Source: Korobacter sp963758505
GTDB taxonomy: Bacteria > Acidobacteriota > Terriglobia > Terriglobales > Acidobacteriaceae
NCBI GenBank assembly: GCA_963758505.1
Contig: CAVWVJ010000003.1
Span: forward strand, 372,001 to 436,000
DNA: 64,000 nt
Direction: 5' to 3'
The position numbers and the translations under genes are program-made. Below, piece by piece: positions 27,041 to 35,776 of this stretch. The notes below the pieces were generated by a model. It saw only the letters and a list, made by a program, of their open reading frames with translations. It was not told the DNA's origin and ran no database searches. Within the stretch, counting starts at the first letter, position 1; every line of letters starts with the position of its first letter.

Positions 27041-27958
27041 ATGCGACCCATCTTCCAGTGGAATCTTGGCAAACGTCAGATAGAACTCGGCAAACGTACG
27101 CTGGTGATGGGGATCCTCAACGTCACTCCCGACTCCTTCAGCGATGGCGGCCAATTCTCCTCTCCTCAGCAAGCGATCGAGCACGGGTTGCGCCTTGTCG
27201 AGGAGGGGGCAGACTTTGTCGATATCGGCGGAGAATCCACTCGCCCCGGCGTTCGCGTTGGCGAAGACCCGTCGGTCTCCCCGGAGGAGGAACTGCAGCG
27301 GGTATTGCCCGTGCTCGAAGGCCTGCGACGGGCGCAGCCCAATGTATCGATCAGCGTCGATACCTACAAGTCCGAGGTCGCCCGGGCGGCCGTGGCCGCA
27401 GGCGCGGCGATTATCAACGACGTCAGCGGCCTGACCTGGGACCCGCTGATGGCCAAGGCGGTCGCCGAAGTCCTTTGCGGCGTGGTGCTCATGCACACCC
27501 GCGGCAAGCCTGAAGACTGGCGCACCCTCCCGCCCGAGCCACGCATTGTGCAAGTGGTGGTACAGGACTTGCACGCCTCGGTGCAGCGAGCGATCGGAGC
27601 CGGGGTACAGCATGACCGCCTCGTGCTCGATCCAGGCTTCGGCTTCGGCAAGAGCTTCGGGAACAACTACCCCTTGCTCACGAAGTTTGAAGACTTGCAC
27701 AGCATGAGTTTTCCTTTGATGGTCGGGGTTTCGCGCAAAAGCTTTCTCGGGCGTACCGCCGGAATTCGTTTTGGCGGGGACCTTCCTCCCGCTGCGCGCT
27801 TGCATCCATCCGTCGCCGCAGCCGTCATAGCCGCGATGAAAGGGGCGCACATCATACGTACTCACGACGTGCGACCGACCGTCGAGGCGTTGGCGATCGT
27901 GGACGCTGTCCTTGAGAACAGCGGCAATGTCAACCCCTGGTTCGACGCGTATTCCTAG
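27041..27958 (+). CDS. folP: Dihydropteroate synthase
   Basis: 305 residues. Motifs in order: MGILNVTPDSFSDGGQF, GADFVDIGGESTRPG, INDVSGLTWD, LDPGFGFGKS, PLMVGVSRKSFLG and IIRTHDVR, covering the pterin and p-aminobenzoate sites. It joins p-aminobenzoate to dihydropterin pyrophosphate in folate synthesis and is the sulfonamide target. ATG 27041 gives the usual N-terminus; the ORF extends upstream to 26930. No other folate gene is in the window. Confidence 0.95.
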   Translation: MRPIFQWNLGKRQIELGKRTLVMGILNVTPDSFSDGGQFSSPQQAIEHGLRLVEEGADFVDIGGESTRPGVRVGEDPSVSPEEELQRVLPVLEGLRRAQPNVSISVDTYKSEVARAAVAAGAAIINDVSGLTWDPLMAKAVAEVLCGVVLMHTRGKPEDWRTLPPEPRIVQVVVQDLHASVQRAIGAGVQHDRLVLDPGFGFGKSFGNNYPLLTKFEDLHSMSFPLMVGVSRKSFLGRTAGIRFGGDLPPAARLHPSVAAAVIAAMKGAHIIRTHDVRPTVEALAIVDAVLENSGNVNPWFDAYS

Positions 27959-28044
27959 TCCAAGACCTGCGCCCCACTTTGATTCCTGCGAAAGCCTCCT
28001 AGATTGTGGAGACGCGCTTCTCACCCCTGGCTGACAATGAAGAC

Positions 28045-29469
28045 ATGGCCACATTGCAGGAGCTAAGCCAGAACCCACGCCTCACCGTTCGCCGCGATGG
28101 CGAACCTGCGGCACAGGGCCGCTGTGTCGTTTACTGGATGCAGCGCGCCCAGCGGGCGCTCGATAATCCGGCCCTCGATGTCGCAGTGCAGGCAGCCAAT
28201 ATCCTCAAGTTGCCGTGTGTCCTCTTCTTTGCTCCGGTTCCGTTTTACCCTCACGCCAACCTGCGGCATTACGCCTTCCTGCAGCAGGGCATTGCGGACA
28301 TCGCCGAAATGGCGGCAAAACGCGGCGTTGGCTTCGTCCTCCGTCGCTTCCCGCAACATTCCTTGATCAAGTTTTGTGACGAAGTACGCGCCGCGATGGT
28401 TGTGGGTGACGAAAACCCGCTGCGCGAAACTACAGAATGGCGGGAGATCGCCGCAAAGAAATTACGGGCTCCGCTCTGGACGGTCGATGCCGACGTCATC
28501 GTCCCCACAAAATTACTCGCCAAGGAGCAATATGCCGCGCGCATCATTCGCCCACGGCTCAAAGCTCACTTCAAAGAATTTCTCGTCCCCTGCGCGAACA
28601 CTAAGGCGAAGAGCGAATGGAAGTCTCCCCCCGGCCTGCAACAACTCGACTGGCGGTCGATCGGCGACATCACCGAGGGGTGGGAGCTCGATCGCTCCGT
28701 GAAGCCGGTCGATTCGTTTCGCGGCGGCACGCAGGAAGCGCTGCGCCTCCTGAACGCATTTGTCCTCCACAAACTGCCGCACTATCCCGAGCGCCATAAC
28801 CAGGCTCACGAAGACGGTACCGCGTGCCTCTCGCCCTATTTGCATTTCGGCCATATCGGCCCGCACACCGTCGCCCTCGCCGTGGAAGGCGCCAAAGCTC
28901 CACGCGCCGCGAAAGACGACTTCCTCGACCAGCTCATCACCTGGCGCGAGCTGTCGATCAACATGGTGCATTTCAACCCGGTGTACGACTCGATCGAGTG
29001 CGGGGAAAACTGGGCCCACAAAACCCTCGCCGAACATGCGAAGGACCCCCGGCCTGTGCTTTACACTCCCTCTCAACTCGAGCGCGCCGAGACCTACGAC
29101 GACCTCTGGAATGCCGCACAGTTGCAGATGATTCACGCCGGATGGATGCACAACTACCTGCGCATGTACTGGGCAAAGAAGATCCTGGAGTGGAGCAAGA
29201 CGCCGCAGCAGGCCTACAGGACAGCGGTCTACTTGAATGACAAGTATTTTCTCGACGGCCGCGATCCCAACGGCTATGCCGGAATCGCCTGGTCGATGGT
29301 CGGAAAATTCGACCGCCCGTGGTTCCCGCGCCCGATCTTCGGGACAATCCGTTATATGGCGCGCAGCGGCGCTGAAAAGAAATTCGATACCGAGAAGTAC
29401 ATCCAGCAGATGTACGCCCTGGCCGGCCGCAAGCGCGAGGAAGATGCCGACGCTCCGATGCTGTTCTAA
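28045..29469 (+). CDS. phr: Class II deoxyribodipyrimidine (CPD) photolyase
   Basis: 474 residues from ATG 28045; an in-frame GTG at 28006 would add 13. The N-terminal Rossmann domain starts GRCVVYWMQRAQRALDNPAL, typical of class II enzymes. The FAD-binding part includes SPYLHFGHIGPH, DQLITWRELSINMVHFNP, QLQMIHAGWMHNYLRMYWAKKI and YFLDGRDPNGYAGIAWSM. The Trp-containing segments suit the class II electron-transfer chain. It splits cyclobutane pyrimidine dimers using light. It is followed by three dispersed-repeat copies. Confidence 0.93.
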   Translation: MATLQELSQNPRLTVRRDGEPAAQGRCVVYWMQRAQRALDNPALDVAVQAANILKLPCVLFFAPVPFYPHANLRHYAFLQQGIADIAEMAAKRGVGFVLRRFPQHSLIKFCDEVRAAMVVGDENPLRETTEWREIAAKKLRAPLWTVDADVIVPTKLLAKEQYAARIIRPRLKAHFKEFLVPCANTKAKSEWKSPPGLQQLDWRSIGDITEGWELDRSVKPVDSFRGGTQEALRLLNAFVLHKLPHYPERHNQAHEDGTACLSPYLHFGHIGPHTVALAVEGAKAPRAAKDDFLDQLITWRELSINMVHFNPVYDSIECGENWAHKTLAEHAKDPRPVLYTPSQLERAETYDDLWNAAQLQMIHAGWMHNYLRMYWAKKILEWSKTPQQAYRTAVYLNDKYFLDGRDPNGYAGIAWSMVGKFDRPWFPRPIFGTIRYMARSGAEKKFDTEKYIQQMYALAGRKREEDADAPMLF

Positions 29470-29470
29470 A

Positions 29471-29660
29471 TGTCCTCCTGAGCGAAGTTTCGCCCAGTCG
29501 AAGGCCCCCTACCCCATCCAGACCCTGTTCCGCTTGTCATCCTGAGCGAAGAACGCGGCGACTTTCCGCGTTCGCAGTCGAAGGACCCCTACCGCTGCAA
29601 GCCTCTCGCGTTGTCCTCCTGAGCGAAGTTTCGCCCAGCGAAACGCAGCCGAAGGATCTT
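29471..29660 (+). repeat. Three copies of the dispersed hairpin repeat
   Basis: Copies at 29472-29512, 29535-29593 and 29612-29660, each GTC(A/C)TCCTGAGCGAAG, a variable core, then GTCGAAGGA or GCCGAAGGA. The second core is AACGCGG paired with CCGCGTT. The third is GTTTCGC paired with GCGAAAC. The first is shortened. No supported gene lies in 29470-29727. Confidence 0.75.
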
Positions 29661-29727
29661 GCGTTTCGTCTCCGCAACCCCAACTGGCACGTTCCACGTA
29701 ACAAAAACGCGAAAGACCCAGGAGGCC

Positions 29728-30828
29728 CTACGCGCCGATCTCCCGCCCATCCCCCAGCACCCGCGCCAGCTTCTCCGGCTCCGCCAGGAACGCATCATGC
29801 CCATGCGACGAAACGATCTCCCGATATTCGCAGCGTGCTCCCTGGGACCGAATATCCTCGGCGAGCCGGCGCACGTCTTCCGGCGGAAACAACCAGTCTG
29901 ACGAAATCCCTACCAGCGTGATCTTCGCCTTGATCCGGCCGTACGCTGCTTCCTTCGACCCGTACTTCCGCACGGGGTCAAAGGTGTCCATCGTGCGCGT
30001 GATCGAGAGATAGGAGTTCGCATCGAAGCGGCGAACGAACTTCGCTCCCTGGTAATCGAGATATCCGCCGATATCGAATCTTGCCGACCGATGCGTCCAC
30101 GGATCTTCGCCGTTGCGGTTCAGCTTGCGTCCATAACGATGATCGAAGAGCGCAGCCGACTTGTACGACAACATCGCGATCTGTCTTGCCAGGGAAAGTC
30201 CCTCGCCCGGCGGATCTCGCTCTGTGTACTCGCCGTTGTTCCACTGCGGGTCAAGTCGAATGATCTGACGCTGGATGTGGTTCAGCGCTAATCCCATCGC
30301 TCCTAGCGGCGCGGTACCGATCGCGATGGCATGACCCACGCGTTCCGGATAGTCCATCGCCCAGTGCAGCGCCTGCATGCCGCCGATCGATCCGCCGATG
30401 ACGAGCTTCACCTTCTCGATCCCCAGCGAATCCAGCAGCCGTGCCTGCGCCCGCACGATGTCACTCACCGTCACCAGGGGAAAGTCATCCCCATACGGCT
30501 CGCCGGTGTCTGCGTTGATCGAGTTCGGCCCCGTCGAGCCATAGCACGAGCCCAGGATGTTGGTGCCGATCACGCAATACTTCTCGAGATCGAGCAATCC
30601 TCCGTCGGCAAACAACTCCGGCCACCAGTCATCCACCTTCGCGGACCCCGAGAGCGCATGGCACACCAGCACCACGTTATCGCGCGCAACGTTGGGCTCT
30701 CCATACTGGGCATAGCGAATCGTAACGGGCCTGAGCCTCCCGCCATTCTCCAGGGAAAAGCCTTCCTCCTCCGCAAAGGTGAAGGCTCCCTGGATCAGGT
30801 GGAAAGCGCAGTCTGCCGCCGCACTCAT
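29728..30828 (-). CDS. metX: Homoserine O-acetyltransferase
   Basis: 366 residues with the alpha/beta-hydrolase fold of MetX: VLVCHALSGSAKVDDWWP (oxyanion region), nucleophile Ser147 in IGGSIGGMQ, Asp in SSDWLFPPED and His in SHGHDAFL. It acetylates homoserine; the product feeds MetY. Its ATG overlaps the metY stop as ATGA, so the two are translationally coupled and share the metY leader. A serine acyltransferase role is less likely given the partner. Confidence 0.94.
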   Translation of the reverse strand: MSAAADCAFHLIQGAFTFAEEEGFSLENGGRLRPVTIRYAQYGEPNVARDNVVLVCHALSGSAKVDDWWPELFADGGLLDLEKYCVIGTNILGSCYGSTGPNSINADTGEPYGDDFPLVTVSDIVRAQARLLDSLGIEKVKLVIGGSIGGMQALHWAMDYPERVGHAIAIGTAPLGAMGLALNHIQRQIIRLDPQWNNGEYTERDPPGEGLSLARQIAMLSYKSAALFDHRYGRKLNRNGEDPWTHRSARFDIGGYLDYQGAKFVRRFDANSYLSITRTMDTFDPVRKYGSKEAAYGRIKAKITLVGISSDWLFPPEDVRRLAEDIRSQGARCEYREIVSSHGHDAFLAEPEKLARVLGDGREIGA

Positions 30829-32165
30829 CTGGCGCTCCCGGCCGGCTGTAGCTCCGTCGAAACGCCCGTCGCTACCTCTAGCGCCTGGTCAAGGTCGGCG
30901 ATGATGTCGCGTATGTCCTCGACACCGATCGACAGCCGCACCAGTTCCGGCGTCACGCCCGTATCGCGCTGCTCGCTTTCGCTGAGCTGCTGGTGTGTGG
31001 TGGACGAAGGATGGATGACCAGCGACTTGGAATCGCCGATGTTCGCTACCAGGCTGAACAGCTTGAGCGAATTGATCAGCTTCTTCCCCGCCTCGAAGCC
31101 GCCCTTGATGCCGAAGGTCAACAGCGCTCCCTGCCCATCCGGCAGATACTTCTTGGCGCGCGCGTAGTACTTGCTCGATGGCAAGCCCGGGTAGTTCACC
31201 CACTCCACCGCCGGATGCTCTTCGAGGTGCTTCGCAACCTTGAGTGCATTCTGCGAATGCCGCTCCAACCGCAGGTGCAAGGTCTCCGCACCTTGCAACA
31301 GTAGGAACGAATTGAACGGCGACAGAGCCGCGCCCGTGTCGCGCAGTCCCTGTACCCGCGCCTTGAGGATGAAGGCCAGGGGTCCGAATGCGTCCCAGAA
31401 GCTGAGGCCGTGGTACGACGGATCGGGATTCACGAAGTCAGGGAAGCGTCCGGAGGCCTTCCAGTCGAATTTGCCGGCATCGACAATCACGCCCCCGATC
31501 GTCGTTCCATGGCCGCCGATGAACTTGGTCGCCGAGTTGATCACAATATCCGCGCCGAACTCGATCGGCCGAACCAGCGCCGGAGAGGTCGCAGTGTTGT
31601 CGATGATGAGCGGTATTCCGTTCTCGTGTGCAATCTTCGCCAGCGTCTCCACGTCCGCAATATCCAGCTTCGGATTGCCGAGCGTTTCCGTATACAGCGC
31701 CTTCGTCTTCGGACCGATCGCCTTGCGAATGCCATCGAAGTCATCGGCATCGACGAACTTCACCTGGATACCGAGCTTCGGCAGCGTGTAATGGAACAGG
31801 TTGTACGTGCCGCCGTAAAGCGAGGTCGTCGAGACGATCTCGTCGCCTGCACTGGCCAGCGTCAGGATCGTCAGGGTCTCCGCAGCCTGCCCGGAAGCCG
31901 CTGCCAGTCCCGCCGCGCCACCTTCGAGCGCGGCAATCCGCTTTTCGAACACGTCGGTCGTCGGGTTCATGATGCGGGTATAGATATTTCCAAATTCCTG
32001 GAGGGCAAAGAGCCGGGCCGCATGGTCGGCATCGTCGAAGAGATACGAGGTGGTCTGGTAAATCGGTACGGCTCGCGATTTGGTGGCGGCGTCGCGCTCT
32101 TGCCCGCCGTGCACCGCGAGAGTGGCTAAATGTTGCGGCTTCTTTTCATTTCCGTTACTAGACAT
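30825..32165 (-). CDS. metY: O-acetylhomoserine aminocarboxypropyltransferase (sulfhydrylase)
   Basis: 446 residues, a PLP enzyme of the Cys/Met metabolism family. Its PLP lysine is K214 in NSATKFIGGHGT. MetY-type features are TLAVHGGQERDAATKSRAVPIYQTTSY and the long insert KFDWKASGRFPDFVNPDPSYHGL. It makes homocysteine from O-acetylhomoserine and sulfide. The start is fixed by AAGGAG at 32172-32177, 6 nt before ATG. Upstream lie a hairpin, a Met/Cys-rich leader ORF and a promoter, suggesting attenuation control of both genes. Confidence 0.94.
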   Translation of the reverse strand: MSSNGNEKKPQHLATLAVHGGQERDAATKSRAVPIYQTTSYLFDDADHAARLFALQEFGNIYTRIMNPTTDVFEKRIAALEGGAAGLAAASGQAAETLTILTLASAGDEIVSTTSLYGGTYNLFHYTLPKLGIQVKFVDADDFDGIRKAIGPKTKALYTETLGNPKLDIADVETLAKIAHENGIPLIIDNTATSPALVRPIEFGADIVINSATKFIGGHGTTIGGVIVDAGKFDWKASGRFPDFVNPDPSYHGLSFWDAFGPLAFILKARVQGLRDTGAALSPFNSFLLLQGAETLHLRLERHSQNALKVAKHLEEHPAVEWVNYPGLPSSKYYARAKKYLPDGQGALLTFGIKGGFEAGKKLINSLKLFSLVANIGDSKSLVIHPSSTTHQQLSESEQRDTGVTPELVRLSIGVEDIRDIIADLDQALEVATGVSTELQPAGSAR

Positions 32166-32210
32166 CGGCTGCTCCTTCTTCGTCTCAAATTTTTCCTGGC
32201 GCCAAATGCA

Positions 32211-32242
32211 AACGACCCACGATCGCTGGACCGTGGGTCGTT
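32211..32242 (-). terminator. Hairpin in the metY leader, possible attenuator
   Basis: In the minus-strand transcript AACGACCCACG (32242-32232) pairs perfectly with CGTGGGTCGTT (32221-32211) across an ~10-nt loop, then TGCATTTGG, giving an interrupted U-rich tail. It sits between the leader ORF and the metY ribosome site, 33 nt before AAGGAG. CCGCGGGTT inside the leader ORF (32298-32290) can pair with GACCCACGG (32239-32231), one mismatch and one G-U, as a rival structure. Confidence 0.65.
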
Positions 32243-32271
32243 AGGAACTTCGGACTACTCAGAACCTGCTG

Positions 32272-32361
32272 TTAGTCTGTCGCTCCCTGAACCCGCGGCT
32301 GGGCACACATGTGCATACACATGGCCATGGTCATTCGCGGATTCTGGGCAACACCCAACAT
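32272..32361 (-). CDS. Met/Cys-rich leader peptide upstream of metY
   Basis: A 29-codon ORF if started at ATG 32361, or 20 codons from ATG 32334. From 32334 the peptide starts MTMAMCMHMC: five Met in alternate positions and two Cys within ten codons, then AQPRVQGATD and TAA. It lies in the leader of two methionine-synthesis genes, before a terminator-like hairpin, as leader peptides of attenuated operons do. No Shine-Dalgarno is seen. Position relative to the promoter would make the 32361 start nearly leaderless. The CATGTG/CACATG inverted repeat inside could be an alternative explanation for the Met codons. Confidence 0.5.
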   Translation of the reverse strand: MLGVAQNPRMTMAMCMHMCAQPRVQGATD

Positions 32362-32369
32362 AGTCAATA

Positions 32370-32398
32370 AGTATGCCGAAGGAGGCCGAAGTTGTCAA
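32370..32398 (-). promoter_or_regulatory. Candidate sigma-70-type promoter of metYX
   Basis: Minus strand: consensus -35 TTGACA (32398-32393), 17-nt spacer, -10 CATACT (32375-32370), placing transcription start near 32363, just before the leader ORF. Confidence 0.55.
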
Positions 32399-32444
32399 AA
32401 CCGGGTTCCTTGAATTTCCCGTGAACCCGCCCACCCCTGCGTCT

Positions 32445-32493
32445 TTTCCTCCTGAGCGGAGAACCCGCAGGGTTCGCAGCCGAAGACCCCTAT
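32445..32493 (+). repeat. Dispersed hairpin repeat copy
   Basis: TCCTCCTGAGCGGAG, core AACCC-GCA-GGGTT, then CGCAGCCGAAGACCCC. It lies in the gene-free stretch 32399-32618, which otherwise shows nothing recognisable. Confidence 0.7.
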
Positions 32494-32618
32494 TCCCACC
32501 GAAATCCCGTCCCGTCGCGCAGCGACGGAATGAAATAGCCCACTACGTGCGCGGTGGGGTAAGTGTCTGATCGACATAAAAGTCCCTTTCCAGGGACGCC
32601 ATCCGAGATAGCCCGGAA

Positions 32619-33902
32619 CTACTTTCCGCCGTATTGATCCCGCAACACCGTCTGCTTATCCACCATCGGCACATCCATCCCGCCAATGAACACCCGTTTC
32701 ACGTCCGTCTTCACATCCAGCGGATCCCCATTCGCAATCACCACGTTTGCCTGCTTGCCCACGTCCAGCGATCCCAGCTTATCGGCTACGCCCCATGCTT
32801 CCGCGGCATTCAGCGTAATCGCCTTCAGCGCCTCGTCATACGGCAATCCATAAGCCACCGCGTATCCCGCCGCGTAGGGCAGGTTACGCGACTGGTGAGA
32901 GTCATACGACGCGAACAAGACCTTCACCCCTCGCTTGTACAACTCGGCTGGGAGCTTGAACACCGTGTCGTAGCGTTCGTCGTCGTTGGGTTGCTCGTAG
33001 ATCGGACCCACGATGACGGGCACCTTCAGCGCGGCTACCTGGTCGAGCACCGGCTGCGCATGCGCCACGTGGTTCAACACGATCTTCAGCTTGAACTCCT
33101 GCGCCAGTGCCACGGCCGCATCGAATTCGCTCGCCGTCATCGCCTCCAGCACCACCGGTTTTTCGCCTTTGAGATATGGGATCAGCGCCTCGTACTTCAG
33201 CTCACGCTTGATGTGATCGCGCTTATCGGCCGGCTTCGCGGCGTTGTCCTCGACCTTGCGCATATATTCCTGGGTATCCAGGAATGTCTGGCGCAACTGT
33301 GCCGCCATGCCCATCCGGGTCTGCGGGAACTTTGCATTCCGGAACGACTCGTTCCGCCGCTGCGCGCCCGTAAAGTTCATCGGCATCGCTACATCACGGC
33401 CGATCAACATCTCATCGGCGTCGCGTCCGTAGAGCTGCACAAAGGAATCCTGTCCGGGCAACGTGTCTTTGTCCGAGGGCGCCACGATCGCGTTGGTCAC
33501 CCCGTTGTAGCGGGTCACCGGAATCAGCGCGCTCTCGGCGTGAAACGCGTCGTACACGTGCATCTGCGGCATGATCTCGTCGCTCGCCTCCACGAGATCG
33601 TTGGTCATCTCATCGGCTTCAATTTCCGTCAGCCCCAGGTGCGTCTCCGAATCGATCAATCCCGGATACACCGTCATCCCCGCCGCATCGATCACCTCCG
33701 CGCCCGCGGGAATTTTCACCGACCCCGCCGCACCCACTGCCGCGATCTTTCCGCCGGAGAGCACGATCACCCCGTTCTCAATCGTTCCGTGCGACACGGT
33801 CAGCAGTTTCCCGCCTTTGATCGCAACCGTCTTCGGAGTTCCCTGCGCCAGCAAGCAAGCGGACATCGTCAACGCCGCACCCACACTCATCAGCTTCTTC
33901 AT
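32619..33902 (-). CDS. Secreted amidohydrolase-family protein lacking the first HxH histidine
   Basis: 427 residues with a signal peptide (MKKLMSVGAALTMSACLLAQ). The overall pattern is a metal-dependent hydrolase: IKGGKLLTVSHGTIENGVIVL at the N-terminus, GMTVYPGLID entering the barrel, and ITLNAAEAWGVADKLGSLDVGKQANVVI at the C-terminus. Where its upstream neighbour has HSH, it reads E86-T-H88, so one metal ligand is replaced. VLNHVAHAQ may supply later histidines. ATG at 33902 overlaps the upstream stop by one base (TGATG). It may be a partner or pseudoenzyme of the upstream paralogue. Confidence 0.85.
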   Translation of the reverse strand: MKKLMSVGAALTMSACLLAQGTPKTVAIKGGKLLTVSHGTIENGVIVLSGGKIAAVGAAGSVKIPAGAEVIDAAGMTVYPGLIDSETHLGLTEIEADEMTNDLVEASDEIMPQMHVYDAFHAESALIPVTRYNGVTNAIVAPSDKDTLPGQDSFVQLYGRDADEMLIGRDVAMPMNFTGAQRRNESFRNAKFPQTRMGMAAQLRQTFLDTQEYMRKVEDNAAKPADKRDHIKRELKYEALIPYLKGEKPVVLEAMTASEFDAAVALAQEFKLKIVLNHVAHAQPVLDQVAALKVPVIVGPIYEQPNDDERYDTVFKLPAELYKRGVKVLFASYDSHQSRNLPYAAGYAVAYGLPYDEALKAITLNAAEAWGVADKLGSLDVGKQANVVIANGDPLDVKTDVKRVFIGGMDVPMVDKQTVLRDQYGGK

Positions 33903-35221
33903 CACTGGCCCTCCTGCGGATCGGCCTTGTATTGCGGCATGCCATAGCCCGGCAACGAACGGTCGAAGAACATCTGTCCATCGATCCAAACCTTGTCGGC
34001 CAACGCATAACTCGAGAGCGGATAGCTGTTCCACAAGACCAGGTCCGCGTCTTTGCCCACGTCGATGGATCCGGTTTTGTCGTCCACCCCGATAATCCAC
34101 GCCGGGTTGATCGTGATCATCTGCAGCGCCTCCTGCTCCGTGGCGCCGCCGTAACGCATGGTTTTCGCCGCCTCCTGGTTTAAACGACGAATGTAATCGT
34201 CCGAATCGCTCTTCACCGCCACGCGAATACCGTGCCGCATGCACATTACGGCATTCCACGGAATCGCGTCCCATGCCTCGTATTTGTAGCCCCACCAGTC
34301 GCTGAACGTCGCAATCGCGATCCCTTCCTTCGCAATCTGGTCCGGAACCTTGTAGGCCTCCAGCGCATGATGGAAGGCCCGAATCTTGTAGCCAAACTCG
34401 TGTGCCAACGCGATCTCGGTTAGAAACTCATCGGCGCGATAGATGTGAATCTGCACCAGCAGCTTCCCGCGCAGCACGTCCGCCAGCGCATCCAGCTTCA
34501 GGTCGCGATGCGGCATCTTCGCGTCCTTATCGCCCTTCGCGATCTTGGCGTTGTAGTCGTCCCACTCGCGACGGTACTCCTGCGCCTGGATGAACGCCTC
34601 GCGCATCACTTCGAAGTTGCCCATGCGCGTCGAGGGCAGCACGCCCTTCTCGCCGAACACCCGCTTGGGATTCTCGCCGCTGGCGAACTTGATCGACTGC
34701 GGCGCGCCCGGAAACAACATCTGGTCGCGCGACAACCCATATTTCGTCTTGATCACCACCGCCTGCCCGCCGATCATGTCCGCCGATCCATGCAGCAGCA
34801 GCGCCGACGTTACTCCACCCGCGAGTGCTCGGTAGATCTCTTTATCCGTGTAGTTGAAGGCGTCTTTCATCATCATCTGCGGGACGACCGGGCTGGTCGC
34901 CTCGTTCACATCGTTGTCCAGCGCCATGTGCGAGTGCGGATCGATGATGCCCGGCGTCACGAATGCGCCCTTCACATCGATCACCTGCGCACCCGCGGGA
35001 GCCGCAACATTCTGTCCAACCGCCGCGATCTTGCCATCTTTTACGTAAATCGAGCCATGCTCGATGCGGCCATGCGTCGCCGTGAGCACGGTCGCGTTCT
35101 TAATGATGAATTCACTCGGCCCGCTCGGCGCACTCTGTGCGAACAGCGCAGCCGCAACCGAAACGACGAATAGGAAGAGAATCAAACCGCGGGGCAGCAC
35201 TGCCCTCGCTCGAGAGGACAT
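33902..35221 (-). CDS. Secreted metal-dependent amidohydrolase
   Basis: 439 residues with a signal peptide (LILFLFVVSVAAALFAQS). Amidohydrolase features: IIKNATVLTATHGRIEHGSIYVKDG, GAFVTPGIIDPHSHMAL with metal ligands H96 and H98, HIYRADE, RAFHHALEAYK and the C-terminal TINPAWIIGVDDKTGSIDVGKDADLVLW. It resembles imidazolonepropionase/dipeptidase-like exported hydrolases; the substrate is unknown. It overlaps and is coupled to a shorter paralogue. Confidence 0.88.
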   Translation of the reverse strand: MSSRARAVLPRGLILFLFVVSVAAALFAQSAPSGPSEFIIKNATVLTATHGRIEHGSIYVKDGKIAAVGQNVAAPAGAQVIDVKGAFVTPGIIDPHSHMALDNDVNEATSPVVPQMMMKDAFNYTDKEIYRALAGGVTSALLLHGSADMIGGQAVVIKTKYGLSRDQMLFPGAPQSIKFASGENPKRVFGEKGVLPSTRMGNFEVMREAFIQAQEYRREWDDYNAKIAKGDKDAKMPHRDLKLDALADVLRGKLLVQIHIYRADEFLTEIALAHEFGYKIRAFHHALEAYKVPDQIAKEGIAIATFSDWWGYKYEAWDAIPWNAVMCMRHGIRVAVKSDSDDYIRRLNQEAAKTMRYGGATEQEALQMITINPAWIIGVDDKTGSIDVGKDADLVLWNSYPLSSYALADKVWIDGQMFFDRSLPGYGMPQYKADPQEGQ

Positions 35222-35326
35222 CGGATACTCCTTTTATGTGTGTCGCGTGACGAGGAAACAACGCACGAGCAACTTACAAGATCCGCCAATTGTAAGCACA
35301 TTATGCGAACTGGTAAAACGGAAGTC

Positions 35327-35776
35327 ATGCGAGCCGTCGTGCAACGCGTCAGCCGAGCTTCGGTCAGCGTCGACCGCCTGGTCGTCGGCAAGATCGATCG
35401 CGGTCTCCTTATACTGCTCGGAGTAGGACAATCCGACAGCGAAGCCGACGCCGACTATCTCGCCGAAAAGATCGCCGGTCTCCGCATTTTCGAGGACGAA
35501 AACGAAAAGATGAACCTCTCCGTTCTCGACGTCAACGGCGCGATTCTCGCCGTCTCGCAGTTCACTCTCTACGGCGACGTCCGCAAAGGCAAGCGCCCCA
35601 GCTTCGATGCCGCCGCGCGCCCCGAGCGCGCCAGGGAGTTGTACGAATACTTCCTCACACAAATTCGCGCCAAGGGCCTGCGCTGTGAGACCGGGGTCTT
35701 CCAGGCCATGATGGAGGTAGAGTTGGTAAACGATGGACCGGTGACCATCCTGCTCGACACCGAAAAAAAGTTCTAA
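35327..35776 (+). CDS. dtd: D-aminoacyl-tRNA deacylase
   Basis: 149 residues, the standard length, from ATG 35327. It begins MRAVVQRVSRASVSVD and has the two active-site motifs SQFTLYGD and VNDGPVTILLDT (the cross-subunit Gly-Pro). The enzyme removes D-amino acids and glycine mischarged on tRNA. It is divergent from the amidohydrolase pair; the larger ORF from 35240 adds non-family residues. Confidence 0.95.
   Translation: MRAVVQRVSRASVSVDRLVVGKIDRGLLILLGVGQSDSEADADYLAEKIAGLRIFEDENEKMNLSVLDVNGAILAVSQFTLYGDVRKGKRPSFDAAARPERARELYEYFLTQIRAKGLRCETGVFQAMMEVELVNDGPVTILLDTEKKF

Noticed and set aside
26020..27513. 497-codon plus-strand open frame across dacB and folP
   Set aside because: Covers the catalytic regions of both real genes in another frame; no domain.
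32166..32398. SAM riboswitch before metY
   Set aside because: None of the conserved SAM-I or SAM-II core sequences was recognised; the leader ORF and hairpin fit better. A covariance search would settle it.
32634..33947. 437-codon plus-strand open frame over the amidohydrolase
   Set aside because: Antisense shadow, His/Arg-rich; the minus-strand protein has a signal peptide and family motifs.
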